64,000 nt of DNA from Heyndrickxia acidicola (GCF_001636425.1 NZ_KV440953.1:3592001-3656000), one strand, 5' to 3'; numbered from the stretch's first letter, positions 8,568 to 17,779 are shown. Numbers and translations: made by a program. The notes: generated from the letters alone by a model not told the origin.

Positions 8568-9455
8568 ATGGGAATTCAAGTCGCACATCTAACGAAAGCA
8601 TTCCCAAATGGAAAGGGGATTTTTGATGTCTCCTTTGAAGTGCAGGAAGGGGAGGTTTTTGGTTTTTTAGGACCAAATGGTGCCGGAAAATCAACTACTA
8701 TCCGCCATTTAATGGGATTTATGAAGCCTGGCTCAGGAAACGCTGCTATCAATGGGAAGGATGCTTGGAAAGAAAGTCCGGCTATACAAAAGGTAGTTGG
8801 GTATCTACCCGGGGAAATTGCATTTGTTGAGGGAATGAATGGAAAGCAATTCCTTGATTTGCTTTCAGGAATGAGGGGATTAAAGGATTTCACAAAACGG
8901 GAACAGTTAATTGAACGTTTTCAATTTGATGTAAAAACCCCCATACGGAAAATGTCCAAAGGCATGAAGCAGAAAGTAGGCATTGTCGCTGCTTTTATGC
9001 ATGATCCCGAAATTCTTATTTTAGATGAGCCGACTTCAGGGCTTGATCCTTTAATGCAAAATATTTTTATAGATTTAATTCTGGAAGAAAAAGCAAAAGG
9101 AAAAACCATTTTAATGTCCTCCCATATGTTTGGGGAAATTGAACGGACCTGTGACCGTGTCGGAATGATTAAGGAAGGAAAACTGGTAGCTGTGGAGAAG
9201 GTACGCCATATGCAGACTATGCAGAGAAAGCTTTTTGATGTAACAGTAAGTTCCCGGGAGGAAGCGGAGAGCATTCGGTCGGCCGGCTTCACCGTAATCG
9301 AGTCAGAGCCTTTGCGGTTAAAGGTTGCTGTGCAGGGTGATTATGATCGCTTCATTAAGGTCCTATCCCATTGCCAGGTCAACAATCTGGACATTCATTC
9401 ACAGTCTCTTGAAGAAGTTTTTATGCATTATTATGAAAGAGAGGCGAAAGGATAA
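8568..9455 (+). CDS. ABC exporter ATP-binding protein
   Basis: A 295-residue ATPase of the ABC-2 exporter type. It has Walker A GPNGAGKST (near residue 36), signature MSKGMKQKVGIVAA, Walker B ILILDEPTSGLDP and an H-loop in MSSHMFGE. A C-terminal domain of about 80 residues follows, common in drug, bacteriocin or lipid exporters of this class. The ATG follows aaaggggattggg. It overlaps the permease gene by one base (TAATG). Substrate unknown. The divergent TetR gene suggests it is induced by a toxic compound. Confidence 0.87.
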   Translation: MGIQVAHLTKAFPNGKGIFDVSFEVQEGEVFGFLGPNGAGKSTTIRHLMGFMKPGSGNAAINGKDAWKESPAIQKVVGYLPGEIAFVEGMNGKQFLDLLSGMRGLKDFTKREQLIERFQFDVKTPIRKMSKGMKQKVGIVAAFMHDPEILILDEPTSGLDPLMQNIFIDLILEEKAKGKTILMSSHMFGEIERTCDRVGMIKEGKLVAVEKVRHMQTMQRKLFDVTVSSREEAESIRSAGFTVIESEPLRLKVAVQGDYDRFIKVLSHCQVNNLDIHSQSLEEVFMHYYEREAKG

Positions 9456-10264
9456 TGAGTTCAGCTCTTTTAATAGCGATGTTAAAGACAACTGGAAAGA
9501 ATATTTTCAGTTATGCCTTTGGTGCTGCATTCTACGTTATTCTAATTATTTGGATATACCCATCTGTAGCTCATTCAGATGCGCTGAATCAAGTTTTGAA
9601 GCAAATGCCTTCAAACTACCTAAGTGCGTTTGGGCTTCAAGGAGGAATGGCTGGGAATTTAAGCGGCTTCTTGGCTGGAGAGTATTATGGCCTTTTGTTC
9701 ATTATTATTTTAATGATTTATAGTGTCATGACGTCTTCACAGCTCATTGCCAGGTTTATAGACCGAGGTTCAATGGCCTATCTGCTCTCTACACCCAATT
9801 CACGGGTGAAGGTGGCAGGAACTCAAGCCATACTGCTGGTATTTGGGTTATTGATGATTGTTCTATTTACAACGATAGCCGGCTTAGCTGGGGCAGCCTG
9901 GATGATAAAGGGCGGAAACCTGAGCGTTTCTCGTTTTGTGACCATCAATCTCATGGGCTTTCTGCTTTTCTTTGTCATTACAGGCTATTCTTTTTTATTT
10001 TCATGTCTGTTTAACGATGAGAAACGGGCCTTAACGCTTTCCGGATTGCTGACCATTATCTTTTTTGCTCTTGATTTAGCAGCAAAACTGAGCGACCGAT
10101 TGAGTTGGATCAAGAGCCTGACGATCTTCACCTGCTTTCACCCTTCAGATATTGCCAGAGGAGGCGTAAATATCTGGCCATCAGCAATTGGATTAGCCAT
10201 TGCGGGTGTTCTTCTGTATAGCATTGCTCTTTATATTTTTAAGAAAAGAGATTTGCCATTATAA
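9455..10264 (+). CDS. ABC-2 type exporter permease
   Basis: A 269-residue protein with six predicted helices, typical of ABC-2 permeases (FIDRGSMAYLLSTPNSR loop after helix 2). It is coupled to the ATPase gene by a TAATG overlap, and agaggcgaaagg provides the ribosome site. The two would form a homodimeric exporter. No family-specific substrate signature is visible. Confidence 0.82.
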   Translation: MSSALLIAMLKTTGKNIFSYAFGAAFYVILIIWIYPSVAHSDALNQVLKQMPSNYLSAFGLQGGMAGNLSGFLAGEYYGLLFIIILMIYSVMTSSQLIARFIDRGSMAYLLSTPNSRVKVAGTQAILLVFGLLMIVLFTTIAGLAGAAWMIKGGNLSVSRFVTINLMGFLLFFVITGYSFLFSCLFNDEKRALTLSGLLTIIFFALDLAAKLSDRLSWIKSLTIFTCFHPSDIARGGVNIWPSAIGLAIAGVLLYSIALYIFKKRDLPL

Positions 10265-10510
10265 AGCGGAATAGCGAATGTATAATGGCAAGCCTTAACA
10301 ATGCCATCCAAATGGCGAAAAGGCCAGTGCCAATTCACAAGTATTTTTATATACAGGAGAGGTCGTGGCAATACCGAAAACAAAATATAATATAGTATCG
10401 ATTCTCTTAATGCTCAGTGATATAAATCCGAGACTCCTGCTTTGAAAAGTGAGTTAAGGACACCCTGCAAGGTTAGAAGCAGGTCAAGATAAAAGCATCG
10501 TGCAGACAAT

Positions 10511-10556
10511 AAAGAAGCTGAGAACCTATATTTGGGTCTTCGGCTTCTTTTTCTTA
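10511..10556 (+). terminator. Probable terminator downstream of ABC operon
   Basis: aaagaagc...gcttcttt with additional imperfect pairing (gagaacc/gggtcttc) is followed by tttctt. It lies 247 bp after the permease stop, so its assignment to that operon is uncertain. Confidence 0.5.
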
Positions 10557-10574
10557 TTTATATATTTTCCAAGT

Positions 10575-10910
10575 AGACTCTGTAGAAGCCAGGAAGATCC
10601 TTCCCGCAAAAAGGAGTGCCTGAAGCGTAAGTCAACCAGCAGGATGATCAGGGCAGGCCCCCCTAATCTTGATTTCCCCCATGTTTGAAATCAAATCAAC
10701 CAGCAGGAAGGATTGGAGCCTAGCCAATGTCAATGTGAAGGCCCAAAATAGAATTAAACTCAATGTTGAATGAAGCGGAAGGCACGAGACTCCTGCGGGA
10801 AAAGCAGGCTTAGGGAGACCCGGCAGGAGCCTGCGACGAGGAGGCTCCCGGCGCCCGCGGAAAGCGAGTGCCTGAAGCGGAAATCAACCCAGCAGGATGA
10901 ACAGAACGCA
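10575..10910 (+). repeat. Bacillaceae dispersed repeat, two copies
   Basis: A short copy (10575-10650: gcctgaagcgtaagtcaaccagcaggat) precedes a near-complete copy (10765-10905) with the familiar blocks gcacgagactcctgcggga, cgacgaggaggctcccgg, ccgcggaaagcgagtgcctg and aagcggaaatcaac. The same family occurs at 26600-26697 and, inverted, at 34426-34575. The remaining bases of 10265-11150 hold no gene I can support. The open frames here lie inside the repeat. Confidence 0.8.
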
Positions 10911-11152
10911 GCCTATATCTACGTACAATCCCAATTTAGATTTAATTCAAAGGTTGATTGGAGTGAAAGGCATAAACTTCTGCGGGATAAGACGTGATAT
11001 GGGAGAGTGCCTTTAAAATACAAATGTAAAAGAAAGGAATGCAAGAAAAGAAAGAGAATACAGAACAATAGTGCATGAACTGGAGTAATCAACAAAAAAC
11101 TGTTTGGAAGTATTCGTCTCGAGCTTCCATACAGATAGGGAGGATTTATCAG

Positions 11153-11905
11153 TTGAAAGATCAAAGAGAACAAAACAATGAGTATAGAGGAAATTATTAT
11201 GAGGAAATTGGAAACTATATAGGAGGAGAAGGTTATCTTCAATATGGGTTTACAAAAGGAACACTTCAGGAAGTAGAATTTTTAATAGAACGAATGAGGC
11301 TTAAACCCGGTTCTGCCATTCTCGATGTTGGCTGTGGACCAGGCAGACATAGTTTGGAGCTTGCCAGAAGAGGTTTCGATGTTACCGGAGTTGATATTTC
11401 CTCTGAGTTCGTCCGATTTGCGGAGGAACAGGCAGCAAAGGAAAAGTTAAATGCCAAATTTATTAAGATGGACGCCCGTTCTTTGCAATTAGATAAAACG
11501 TTTAATGGAGCCATTTGTCTTTGTGAAGGAGCTTTTGGGCTTGCGGGAAGCCTTGAGAGCCATCGTGATGTATTAAGAGGTATAAACGGAGCTCTTGTTA
11601 CGGGTGGCCTTTTTGTCCTTACCGTTATCAATGCTTTTAATCTTGTCAGAAATCTTACATCCTTTGAAGTATTCAATGCCTATACATGTACGATAAAGGA
11701 TACAGAAACAGTAAAAAGTCCGAATGGCGAGGAAAAACAGGTAGATATTTTTACGACTGCTTTTACTTACCGTGAACTGGCACTCTTACTGGAAGACATA
11801 GGATTTGAAGTCATAGATGCCTATGGATGCACTGCAGGTGAATTTAGTGAAAAATCCTTGGAAGCAGATGACATGGAAATCATGATCGTCGCACGAAAAA
11901 TATAA
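11153..11905 (+). CDS. Class I SAM-dependent methyltransferase
   Basis: A 250-residue protein with Rossmann-type motif I ILDVGCGPGRHSLELA, motif post-I VTGVDISSEFVRFAEE and acidic KMDARSL. This is the Methyltransf_25/11 fold, which uses S-adenosylmethionine. I select the TTG at 11153 because agggagg (11137-11143) precedes it by 9 bases. The longer ATG frame from 11075 has no Shine-Dalgarno site and a non-conserved N-terminus. The substrate cannot be told. It has no operon partner. Confidence 0.82.
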   Translation: MKDQREQNNEYRGNYYEEIGNYIGGEGYLQYGFTKGTLQEVEFLIERMRLKPGSAILDVGCGPGRHSLELARRGFDVTGVDISSEFVRFAEEQAAKEKLNAKFIKMDARSLQLDKTFNGAICLCEGAFGLAGSLESHRDVLRGINGALVTGGLFVLTVINAFNLVRNLTSFEVFNAYTCTIKDTETVKSPNGEEKQVDIFTTAFTYRELALLLEDIGFEVIDAYGCTAGEFSEKSLEADDMEIMIVARKI

Positions 11906-11913
11906 CGATTTGG

Positions 11914-11940
11914 GGTCCCTTTTTCCCTGAAGAAGGGACT
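11914..11940 (+). terminator. Weak hairpin after methyltransferase gene
   Basis: gtccctt pairs with aagggac across a 10-base loop. The T-run is delayed by about 10 bases, so termination is only plausible. Confidence 0.35.
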
Positions 11941-12040
11941 CTAGTTACTTTATTTTTTTCCGAAAACCTTCGGAAAGCCGGTACATAGTAAAAATATTGA
12001 AATAAAACCCATATTATTACGGTTATGTATATTATATTCA

Positions 12041-12069
12041 TTGACTTCTCAAAATTCTGATAATATACT
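12041..12069 (+). promoter_or_regulatory. SigA promoter with CodY-like box, upstream of yfnA-like gene
   Basis: TTGACT (12041-12046), a 17 bp spacer, then TATACT (12064-12069). The spacer and -10 contain AAAATTCTGATAATA (12051-12065), which matches 11 of 15 positions of the CodY consensus AATTTTCWGAAAATT. Branched-chain amino-acid permeases related to the downstream gene are CodY targets in B. subtilis. CodY control here is an inference. Confidence 0.6.
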
Positions 12070-12220
12070 TGTTACATTCTTCTGAGAAGGCTTTTTTCAT
12101 ATAATTGTTGGTATGAATTGGGTCTTTTTCGTGTTCACAGCAATTTTTTTATGAAAAACAAAAGCTTACCAAAAAGCCTTCAATAATAACAACAATAGAA
12201 AATAGATTTGGGTGAACAGC

Positions 12221-13618
12221 ATGAAAAACACATTATTAAGAAAAAAGTCTATTTCAGATATGCTTGGGCAGAGCAGCAAAAATGGCTTAAAGCGTTCTTT
12301 AGGCACCTTTGATCTAACCCTTTTGGGAGTTGGGGCCATAATAGGGACAGGTATCTTTGTTTTAACTGGGTTAGTGGCTGCTACAACTGCCGGTCCTGCT
12401 TTAATCATATCCTTTATACTAGCAGGGATAGCATGTGGTCTTGCTGCACTTTGTTATGCTGAGTTTTCTTCAAGCATTCCTGTGTCCGGGAGCGTGTATA
12501 CGTATGCCTATGCTACACTGGGAGAGGTCTTCGCCTTTCTGATTGGCTGGGATCTTATGCTGGAATACTTATTGGCTGTATCTGCCGTGGCGACAGGATG
12601 GTCCGCATATTTTCAATCTTTTATTTCAGGTTTTGGGATACACATTCCGAAAGCACTCACTTCAGCGCCTGGTGCCGGAGGAGGCGGAATGGTCAATTTG
12701 CCAGCCATGATCATTATTTTTCTTGTCACTGCTTTGCTTTCTAAGGGTGTCAAGGAAAGTGCCAGGGTGAATAATATTATGGTTATCGTTAAGCTCGTGG
12801 TCATTATCGCATTTATTGCGATTGGTGTGGGCTATGTAAAGCCGGCTCACTGGACGCCTTTTCTGCCTTTTGGCTATTCCGGCATCATAGGAGGAGCTGC
12901 AACAGTCTTTTTTGCTTATCTGGGGTTTGATGCTGTATCAACTGCTGCAGAAGAAGTGAAAAATCCTCAAAAAAGTGTTCCGATTGGCATTATTGCTTCT
13001 TTATTTATTTGTACGATTTTATATATGCTGGTGACACTGGTGCTGACCGGAATGGTTCCTTATCAGCATCTAGGCGTCGATGATCCGGTATCATTTGCTC
13101 TTCGATATGTAGGTCTAGATCGTATGGCCGGGTTTATTTCGCTGGGGGCCATTGCAGGAATGACCACAGTCCTTATCGTAATGGGATATGGACAAGTACG
13201 GATTTCCTATGCTATGAGCCGTGACGGATTGCTTCCAAAATTCCTTTCGTCAGTTCATCCAAAGCATAAGACTCCTTATGTCAATACCTGGGTGACAGGT
13301 TTGGTGGCAGCAGTCATTGCTGGTTTTGTAAACTTAAAAACACTGGCTGAACTGGTCAATATCGGAACACTGGCAGCTTTTACGTTGATTTCAATAGGGG
13401 TCATTATTCTTAGAAAAACGCATCCTTCATTAAACCGGGCATTCAAGGTTCCGTTTGTTCCAGTTCTTCCGGCGTTATGTGCAGTGTTTTGTATCTATTT
13501 AGCTACCAGCCTGCCTGCTATGACCTGGAAAGTCTTTGTGATCTGGATTGTTGTCGGCTTTCTTATTTACTTTTTTTACGGGAAAAGGCATAGCATATTA
13601 AACACAAAAGAAAAATAA
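12221..13618 (+). CDS. APC-family amino-acid permease (YfnA/BcaP type)
   Basis: A 465-residue transporter with 12 helices. The conserved SLGTFDLTLLGVGAIIGTGIF and GPALIISFILAGIACGLAALCYAEF are typical of the cationic/branched-chain amino-acid permease group (YfnA, BcaP). The start ATG at 12221 follows gggtga. The in-frame GTG at 12212 overlaps that site. A CodY-like box in the promoter would fit branched-chain amino-acid uptake, but the sequence does not fix the substrate. It is monocistronic, with a strong terminator after it. Confidence 0.85.
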   Translation: MKNTLLRKKSISDMLGQSSKNGLKRSLGTFDLTLLGVGAIIGTGIFVLTGLVAATTAGPALIISFILAGIACGLAALCYAEFSSSIPVSGSVYTYAYATLGEVFAFLIGWDLMLEYLLAVSAVATGWSAYFQSFISGFGIHIPKALTSAPGAGGGGMVNLPAMIIIFLVTALLSKGVKESARVNNIMVIVKLVVIIAFIAIGVGYVKPAHWTPFLPFGYSGIIGGAATVFFAYLGFDAVSTAAEEVKNPQKSVPIGIIASLFICTILYMLVTLVLTGMVPYQHLGVDDPVSFALRYVGLDRMAGFISLGAIAGMTTVLIVMGYGQVRISYAMSRDGLLPKFLSSVHPKHKTPYVNTWVTGLVAAVIAGFVNLKTLAELVNIGTLAAFTLISIGVIILRKTHPSLNRAFKVPFVPVLPALCAVFCIYLATSLPAMTWKVFVIWIVVGFLIYFFYGKRHSILNTKEK

Positions 13619-13624
13619 GATGTA

Positions 13625-13686
13625 AGAACGGCAGTAGGAGTACAAGCAAGAAGGTGATCCTGTTCAACTGCCGTTCTTTTTCTTTC
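13625..13686 (+). terminator. Terminator after yfnA-like gene
   Basis: agaacggcagt (13625-13635) pairs with actgccgttct (13667-13677), followed by a T-rich run. Confidence 0.9.
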
Positions 13687-13758
13687 CTTGAGAGGGGGTC
13701 TTTTGGCTATAGGAAAAAACACACAGGGGTTTATAAAACAGGTTGTTTGGGAATGTAG

Positions 13759-13847
13759 TTAATAACTTAGTTATTAAGCTAAAGCTGATTATGGGATGCT
13801 TTTTAATGAAAGGTTCAGTATACAATCTTTTGCATAGTTTGCAAAAG
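13759..13847 (+). promoter_or_regulatory. Two palindromes upstream of second LysP-like gene
   Basis: TTAATAACTTAGTTATTAA (13759-13777) is a perfect 8 bp-arm palindrome. CTTTTGCA/TGCAAAAG (13827-13834 / 13840-13847) is a second. They may be operators for the permease. No riboswitch is recognisable here, unlike upstream of the first LysP-like gene. Confidence 0.4.
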
Positions 13848-13934
13848 TTAATTGCTTTGGAAAGCAACACTTGAAACCAAAATAACCTTGATGAAATGTG
13901 TCTCCTTAAAATGTATAGGATTTGGGGTGTGGAA

Positions 13935-15416
13935 ATGAAAGAAGAACCCGTATTGACTTCAAATAAAGTAGAGGATGAAGACTTAAAGAGAGGACTAAAG
14001 CCAAGACATCTAATGATGATTTCACTTGGCGGTGCCATTGGTACAGGGCTGTTTTTGGGAAGCGGTGCTGCTATTTATACAGCGGGTCCAGGCGGGGCTT
14101 TGCTTGCCTATATCATTATCGGAATCATGGTCTATTTTATCATGACAAGCCTGGGTGAACTAGCAGCGTTCATGCCGACGAGCGGCGCATTCAGTACCTA
14201 TGCCACACGATTTGTAGATCCTTCCCTTGGTTTTGCACTTGGATGGAATTATTGGTATAGCTGGGCTATCACCCTGGCAACAGAATTATCCGCCTCCACG
14301 CTGGTAATGAAGTTTTGGTTTCCGCATAGTCCATCTTGGATATGGAGCGGACTTTTTCTCCTGCTAATTTTTGGGTTGAATATCCTGTCAGTAAAAGGAT
14401 ATGGGGAAGGCGAGTACTGGTTTTCATTTATTAAAGTGGCGACCATCATCATTTTTATTATCGTCGGCATCTTGATGATCTTTGGAATCATGGGCGGGCA
14501 TGCCATTGGATTTAAAAACTTTACGTATAAGAATGCTCCTTTTAATGGAGGTTTCCTGACCATTCTTGGTGTTTTTATCACAGCGGGTTTCTCCTTCCAG
14601 GGAACAGAGATTGTCGGGGTGGCTGCTGGGGAAAGTGAAAATCCTCAAAAAAATGTACCAAAAGCCACAAGAAGCATATTTTGGCGTATCCTGCTATTCT
14701 ATGTGTTGGCCATCTTTATCATTGGTTTGATTATTCCGTACACAACAAGTTCACTTAAAAGTAATGACATTATGGTGAGCCCTTTCACGCTGGTTTTTAA
14801 ACAAGCAGGTCTTGCTTTTGCAGCATCCGCAATGAATGCCGTAATTTTAACGGCTGTGCTGTCTGCAGGAAATTCCAGCCTTTATGCATCTACCAGAATT
14901 CTGTACGCAATGGCGAAGCAGGGGCAGGCACCCAAAATTTTAGGGAATGTAAACAAAAGAGGCATTCCTGTTGCGGCATTAATCGTCACAACATTGGTCG
15001 GTGCACTGGCTTTTCTTGCCTCTATTTTCGGTGATGGAGCCATCTATATTTGGCTGCTGAATGCATCTGGAATTACCGGTTTTATATTCTGGCTGGGGAT
15101 CTCAGCGAGCCATTATCGATTTAGACGGGCTTTTGTGGCACAGGGCCATTCCGTAGACAGGCTCCCATACAGGGCAAAATGGTATCCATTCGGACCAATC
15201 TTTGCTTTCATTGTCTGTTTGATTGTCTTATTAGCTCAAAACTACCAGGCATTTCTGAGTGGCTCCATCAAGTGGAGCGATGTTATTGCATCCTACCTGG
15301 GTATCCCCTTATTCCTCGTTATGTGGTTTGGATACAAACTGATTAAAAAGACAAAAGTCATTCCATTAAAGGAATGTGACTTTGGCTTTGAAGAGGAAGC
15401 TAAAGAGGAAAAATAA
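13935..15416 (+). CDS. LysP-like amino-acid permease, second copy
   Basis: A 493-residue APC transporter, clearly paralogous to the permease at 717-2204 (RHLMMISLGGAIGTGLF, FSFQGTEIVGVAAGESENP, same KVIPLKECDF tail). Lysine or a related basic amino acid is the likely substrate. The ATG at 13935 follows ggggtgtgg. Thirteen upstream in-frame codons lack a ribosome site. It has no L-box leader, so it is probably regulated differently from the first copy. A hairpin follows. Confidence 0.85.
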   Translation: MKEEPVLTSNKVEDEDLKRGLKPRHLMMISLGGAIGTGLFLGSGAAIYTAGPGGALLAYIIIGIMVYFIMTSLGELAAFMPTSGAFSTYATRFVDPSLGFALGWNYWYSWAITLATELSASTLVMKFWFPHSPSWIWSGLFLLLIFGLNILSVKGYGEGEYWFSFIKVATIIIFIIVGILMIFGIMGGHAIGFKNFTYKNAPFNGGFLTILGVFITAGFSFQGTEIVGVAAGESENPQKNVPKATRSIFWRILLFYVLAIFIIGLIIPYTTSSLKSNDIMVSPFTLVFKQAGLAFAASAMNAVILTAVLSAGNSSLYASTRILYAMAKQGQAPKILGNVNKRGIPVAALIVTTLVGALAFLASIFGDGAIYIWLLNASGITGFIFWLGISASHYRFRRAFVAQGHSVDRLPYRAKWYPFGPIFAFIVCLIVLLAQNYQAFLSGSIKWSDVIASYLGIPLFLVMWFGYKLIKKTKVIPLKECDFGFEEEAKEEK

Positions 15417-15425
15417 CCAAAAGTA

Positions 15426-15458
15426 AGAGCGGAATCGTGATGATTCCGCTCTATTTAG
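15426..15458 (+). terminator. Hairpin after second lysP-like gene
   Basis: agagcggaatc (15426-15436) pairs perfectly with gattccgctct (15442-15452) around a 5-base loop. The following T-run is short (atttagg). Confidence 0.7.
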
Positions 15459-15487
15459 GCTGTTTTCAGCTTTTGTCCGATGAACCA

Positions 15488-15560
15488 GGCTTTTTTCGTA
15501 ACCTTTGTTGTTATTTGAAACAAATGCAGATACCAAGCTGTATTAAAAGTTGTAAAAATG
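15488..15560 (+). repeat. Left-half fragment of the 160 bp MITE-like element
   Basis: GGCTTTTTTCGTAACC, then TTTGTTGTTATTTGAAAC and TATTAAAAGTTGTAAA match the left half of the full elements. The right half is missing, and the 52 bp tandem array begins about 12 bp further on. Confidence 0.65.
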
Positions 15561-15571
15561 TTTCGCGGTTT

Positions 15572-15805
15572 GTCCTCCATCCTTGTAATGAAGGACATTT
15601 CGTTTACTTTTTATCTTCGTAAAGTCTTTCATCGGTGTAATGAAGGACGTTTCCGTCTCCTTTTATCTGAGTTAAGGTCTTCATCGGCGTTATGAAGGAC
15701 GTTTCGCTCTCTTATTATCTGAGTAAAGTCCTTCATCGGCGTAATGAAGGACGTTTCGCTTACTTTGTTTCGCGCATTATCCTTCATTCTCGTTATTAAA
15801 AAATC
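15572..15805 (+). repeat. Tandem array A: about 52 bp units with palindromic core
   Basis: Four units and a partial fifth begin near 15572, 15624, 15677, 15728 and 15780. Each carries GTCCTTCAT, about 7 bases, then ATGAAGGACGTTTCGC, followed by a variable T-rich tail such as TTATTATCTGAGTAAA. The core folds into a 9 bp hairpin. The tail is partly conserved between units, unlike CRISPR spacers. The rest of 15417-16150 shows no gene I can support. Confidence 0.8.
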
Positions 15806-16150
15806 TTCTCCTTCTTGAGTTTTAAGTATTGTCCTTGTGAAATGCTTACATAATGATGCTGGGAAGATGGGCAACATACAGATTTATCCCTTCCCTGTAA
15901 AGCAACAATCGAAGCGAAAACGTCATAACTAAAAGATACTATTTTAGAGGCATGCTATTTTTGACAAGATTTGTGATTTATATAGGAATTTAGGAAGTTA
16001 TGGAAAATTTTTTTGACTGAAATGGTAAAAAAGCGACGGTTCTCCTTTATAATATACAATTGGGCTGGGCAATTGTTTCAATTGCATCCTGAATTCAAAA
16101 GTGAAATAGAAGCTGTGTTTAACAGCTCTGAAAATAAAGGAGTTACATTC

Positions 16151-17779
16151 GTGTCGGTTAAATTGCAAACCATAACGTCAGTGATGATTGCCGCTTTAAT
16201 TATTTTGCTTTCTGCTTTCTTAAGTACGATTATTAGCCAAAAAGCTGTTCAAATTTTAAAAGGGAATGTGGGGGATTCGCTCGCTGAGGTATCCTATGAG
16301 ATGTCGGATAAGCTGGATTCCTTTATGTGGTCACGGTTTGGAGAAATTAACGTTCTCAGCCAGCTAAATGCCTTCAAGGAACCAAACAGTAAAGCTGAAG
16401 GGCAAAGACTGCTGAACCAGCTTCACCAAAGTATCCCTTCTTTTTCCTGGGTAGGCGTTACGAATTCAAAAGGGGTTGTTCAGGCGGCGACAAATGGAAT
16501 ACTTGTCGGTAAAAGCATTTCAAGCAGGCCGGTTTTTATGAAGGCTCTCAAAAAGCCCTATATTGGTGATGTCCATAATGCTGTTCTGCTGGCAAAGCTG
16601 CTGCCCAACCCAACAGGAGTGCCCCTGCAATTCGTTGATATCAGTACACCGATTAAGGGGAGGGACGGGCAGTTTACGGGCGTACTGGCTGCTCATTTAA
16701 GCTGGTCCTGGGCGAAAGAAATTAAGCAGACCGTTTTGGATTCTTTAAAGAAAAAGAAGGAGGATGCAGATATCCTCATCATTAGCTCAAAAGATGATAC
16801 TGTTTTGCTGGGTCCAATGGACTTGGTCGGCAAACCTCTGCACTTAAAAAGTGTACAAATGGCTAAAAAAAGAACCAACAGCTGGCTTGTAGAGAAATGG
16901 CCGGATGGAAAGAGTTATCTTACTGGCTTTGCTTTTGAGAAAGGCTATTTAAATTATCCCGGCCTTGGCTGGTCAGTGATTGTCAGGCAGCCGTCCAGCG
17001 TAGCCTTTAAGCCGGCAGCAGATTTACAGCATTACATTATGCTTGCAGGTGCCATATTGGCGCTTATTTTTGCCGTAATCGGTTGGTTCATGGCGAGTAA
17101 AATCTCTAATCCGTTAAAAAACATCTCTCAAGCTGCGAATCGGCTTAAAAATGGAGAAAAGGTGGCAATCCCGTCGTTCAGCGGCATAAAGGATTTAGAA
17201 ATCTTGTCCTTATCTCTCAGGGAGCTTGTTTCTTCCCTTGATCATACGGAAACGAGGCTCGGAAAAATGGAGGATATTGCTTACCACGATGCACTAACGG
17301 GGCTGCCAAACCGCATTTCTCTTTATTTGCAAATAGATCAGAGGATCCAGGGAATTAACCGGGAGACCGATACTCTGGACTTTTTATTCCTGGACCTGGA
17401 TGGCTTTAAAGGAGTAAACGATGGGTTTGGCCACCATATGGGTGATTTGCTTTTAAAAGAGGTTGGAAACAGACTTGCCGCCTGCCTTCTCGAAGGAGAA
17501 TTTGTCGCCCGGCTTGGCGGAGACGAGTTCGTTATTCTTACTTCATCCAAAAAAGAGGAAGCCAAAACAAAGGGAAGATTCATGGGCAGCAGAATCATTC
17601 ATGCGATTAATACACCCTTTATGATTAATGGCGAAAGCATCAAAATAGGGTGCAGCATTGGTTGGGCATCATGGCCTGAGCATGGGGATGATCCGGACGC
17701 TGTCTTACAGCTCGCAGATAAGGCACTCTATTATTCTAAAATCGGCGGAAAAAATACGATTTCGTTCTATCCATCCTGA
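16151..17779 (+). CDS. Membrane diguanylate cyclase (Cache-HAMP-GGDEF)
   Basis: A 542-residue protein. A first helix (residues 10-30), an extracellular double-Cache-like region (FSWVGVTNSKGVVQAATNG, FVDISTPIKGRDGQFTGVL), a second helix near residues 295-315 and a HAMP segment (SNPLKNISQAANRLKNGE) lead to a complete GGDEF domain. GGDEF lies at 456-460 and HDALTGLPNR starts the domain. It should make c-di-GMP in response to an extracellular ligand. The RxxD inhibitory site before GGDEF is absent (LLEG there). I use the GTG at 16151, because aaaggagt lies 7 bases upstream. The frame is open to 16013 with no ribosome site. Confidence 0.85.
   Translation: MSVKLQTITSVMIAALIILLSAFLSTIISQKAVQILKGNVGDSLAEVSYEMSDKLDSFMWSRFGEINVLSQLNAFKEPNSKAEGQRLLNQLHQSIPSFSWVGVTNSKGVVQAATNGILVGKSISSRPVFMKALKKPYIGDVHNAVLLAKLLPNPTGVPLQFVDISTPIKGRDGQFTGVLAAHLSWSWAKEIKQTVLDSLKKKKEDADILIISSKDDTVLLGPMDLVGKPLHLKSVQMAKKRTNSWLVEKWPDGKSYLTGFAFEKGYLNYPGLGWSVIVRQPSSVAFKPAADLQHYIMLAGAILALIFAVIGWFMASKISNPLKNISQAANRLKNGEKVAIPSFSGIKDLEILSLSLRELVSSLDHTETRLGKMEDIAYHDALTGLPNRISLYLQIDQRIQGINRETDTLDFLFLDLDGFKGVNDGFGHHMGDLLLKEVGNRLAACLLEGEFVARLGGDEFVILTSSKKEEAKTKGRFMGSRIIHAINTPFMINGESIKIGCSIGWASWPEHGDDPDAVLQLADKALYYSKIGGKNTISFYPS

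Noticed and set aside
10770-10997. 75-codon open frame on the plus strand
   Set aside because: It lies inside the Bacillaceae dispersed repeat and has no ribosome site. Similar frames recur wherever the repeat occurs.
15572-15805. Palindromic repeats with regular spacing, resembling a CRISPR array
   Set aside because: The sequence between the cores is itself partly conserved, the repeat core is short, and no cas gene is present. It is a tandem repeat.
15629-15877. 82-codon minus-strand open frame
   Set aside because: It is a translation of the 52 bp tandem array.
15961-15990. Promoter TTGACA upstream of the GGDEF gene
   Set aside because: The -35 is perfect, but no acceptable -10 lies at 16-18 bp. 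Left unassigned.
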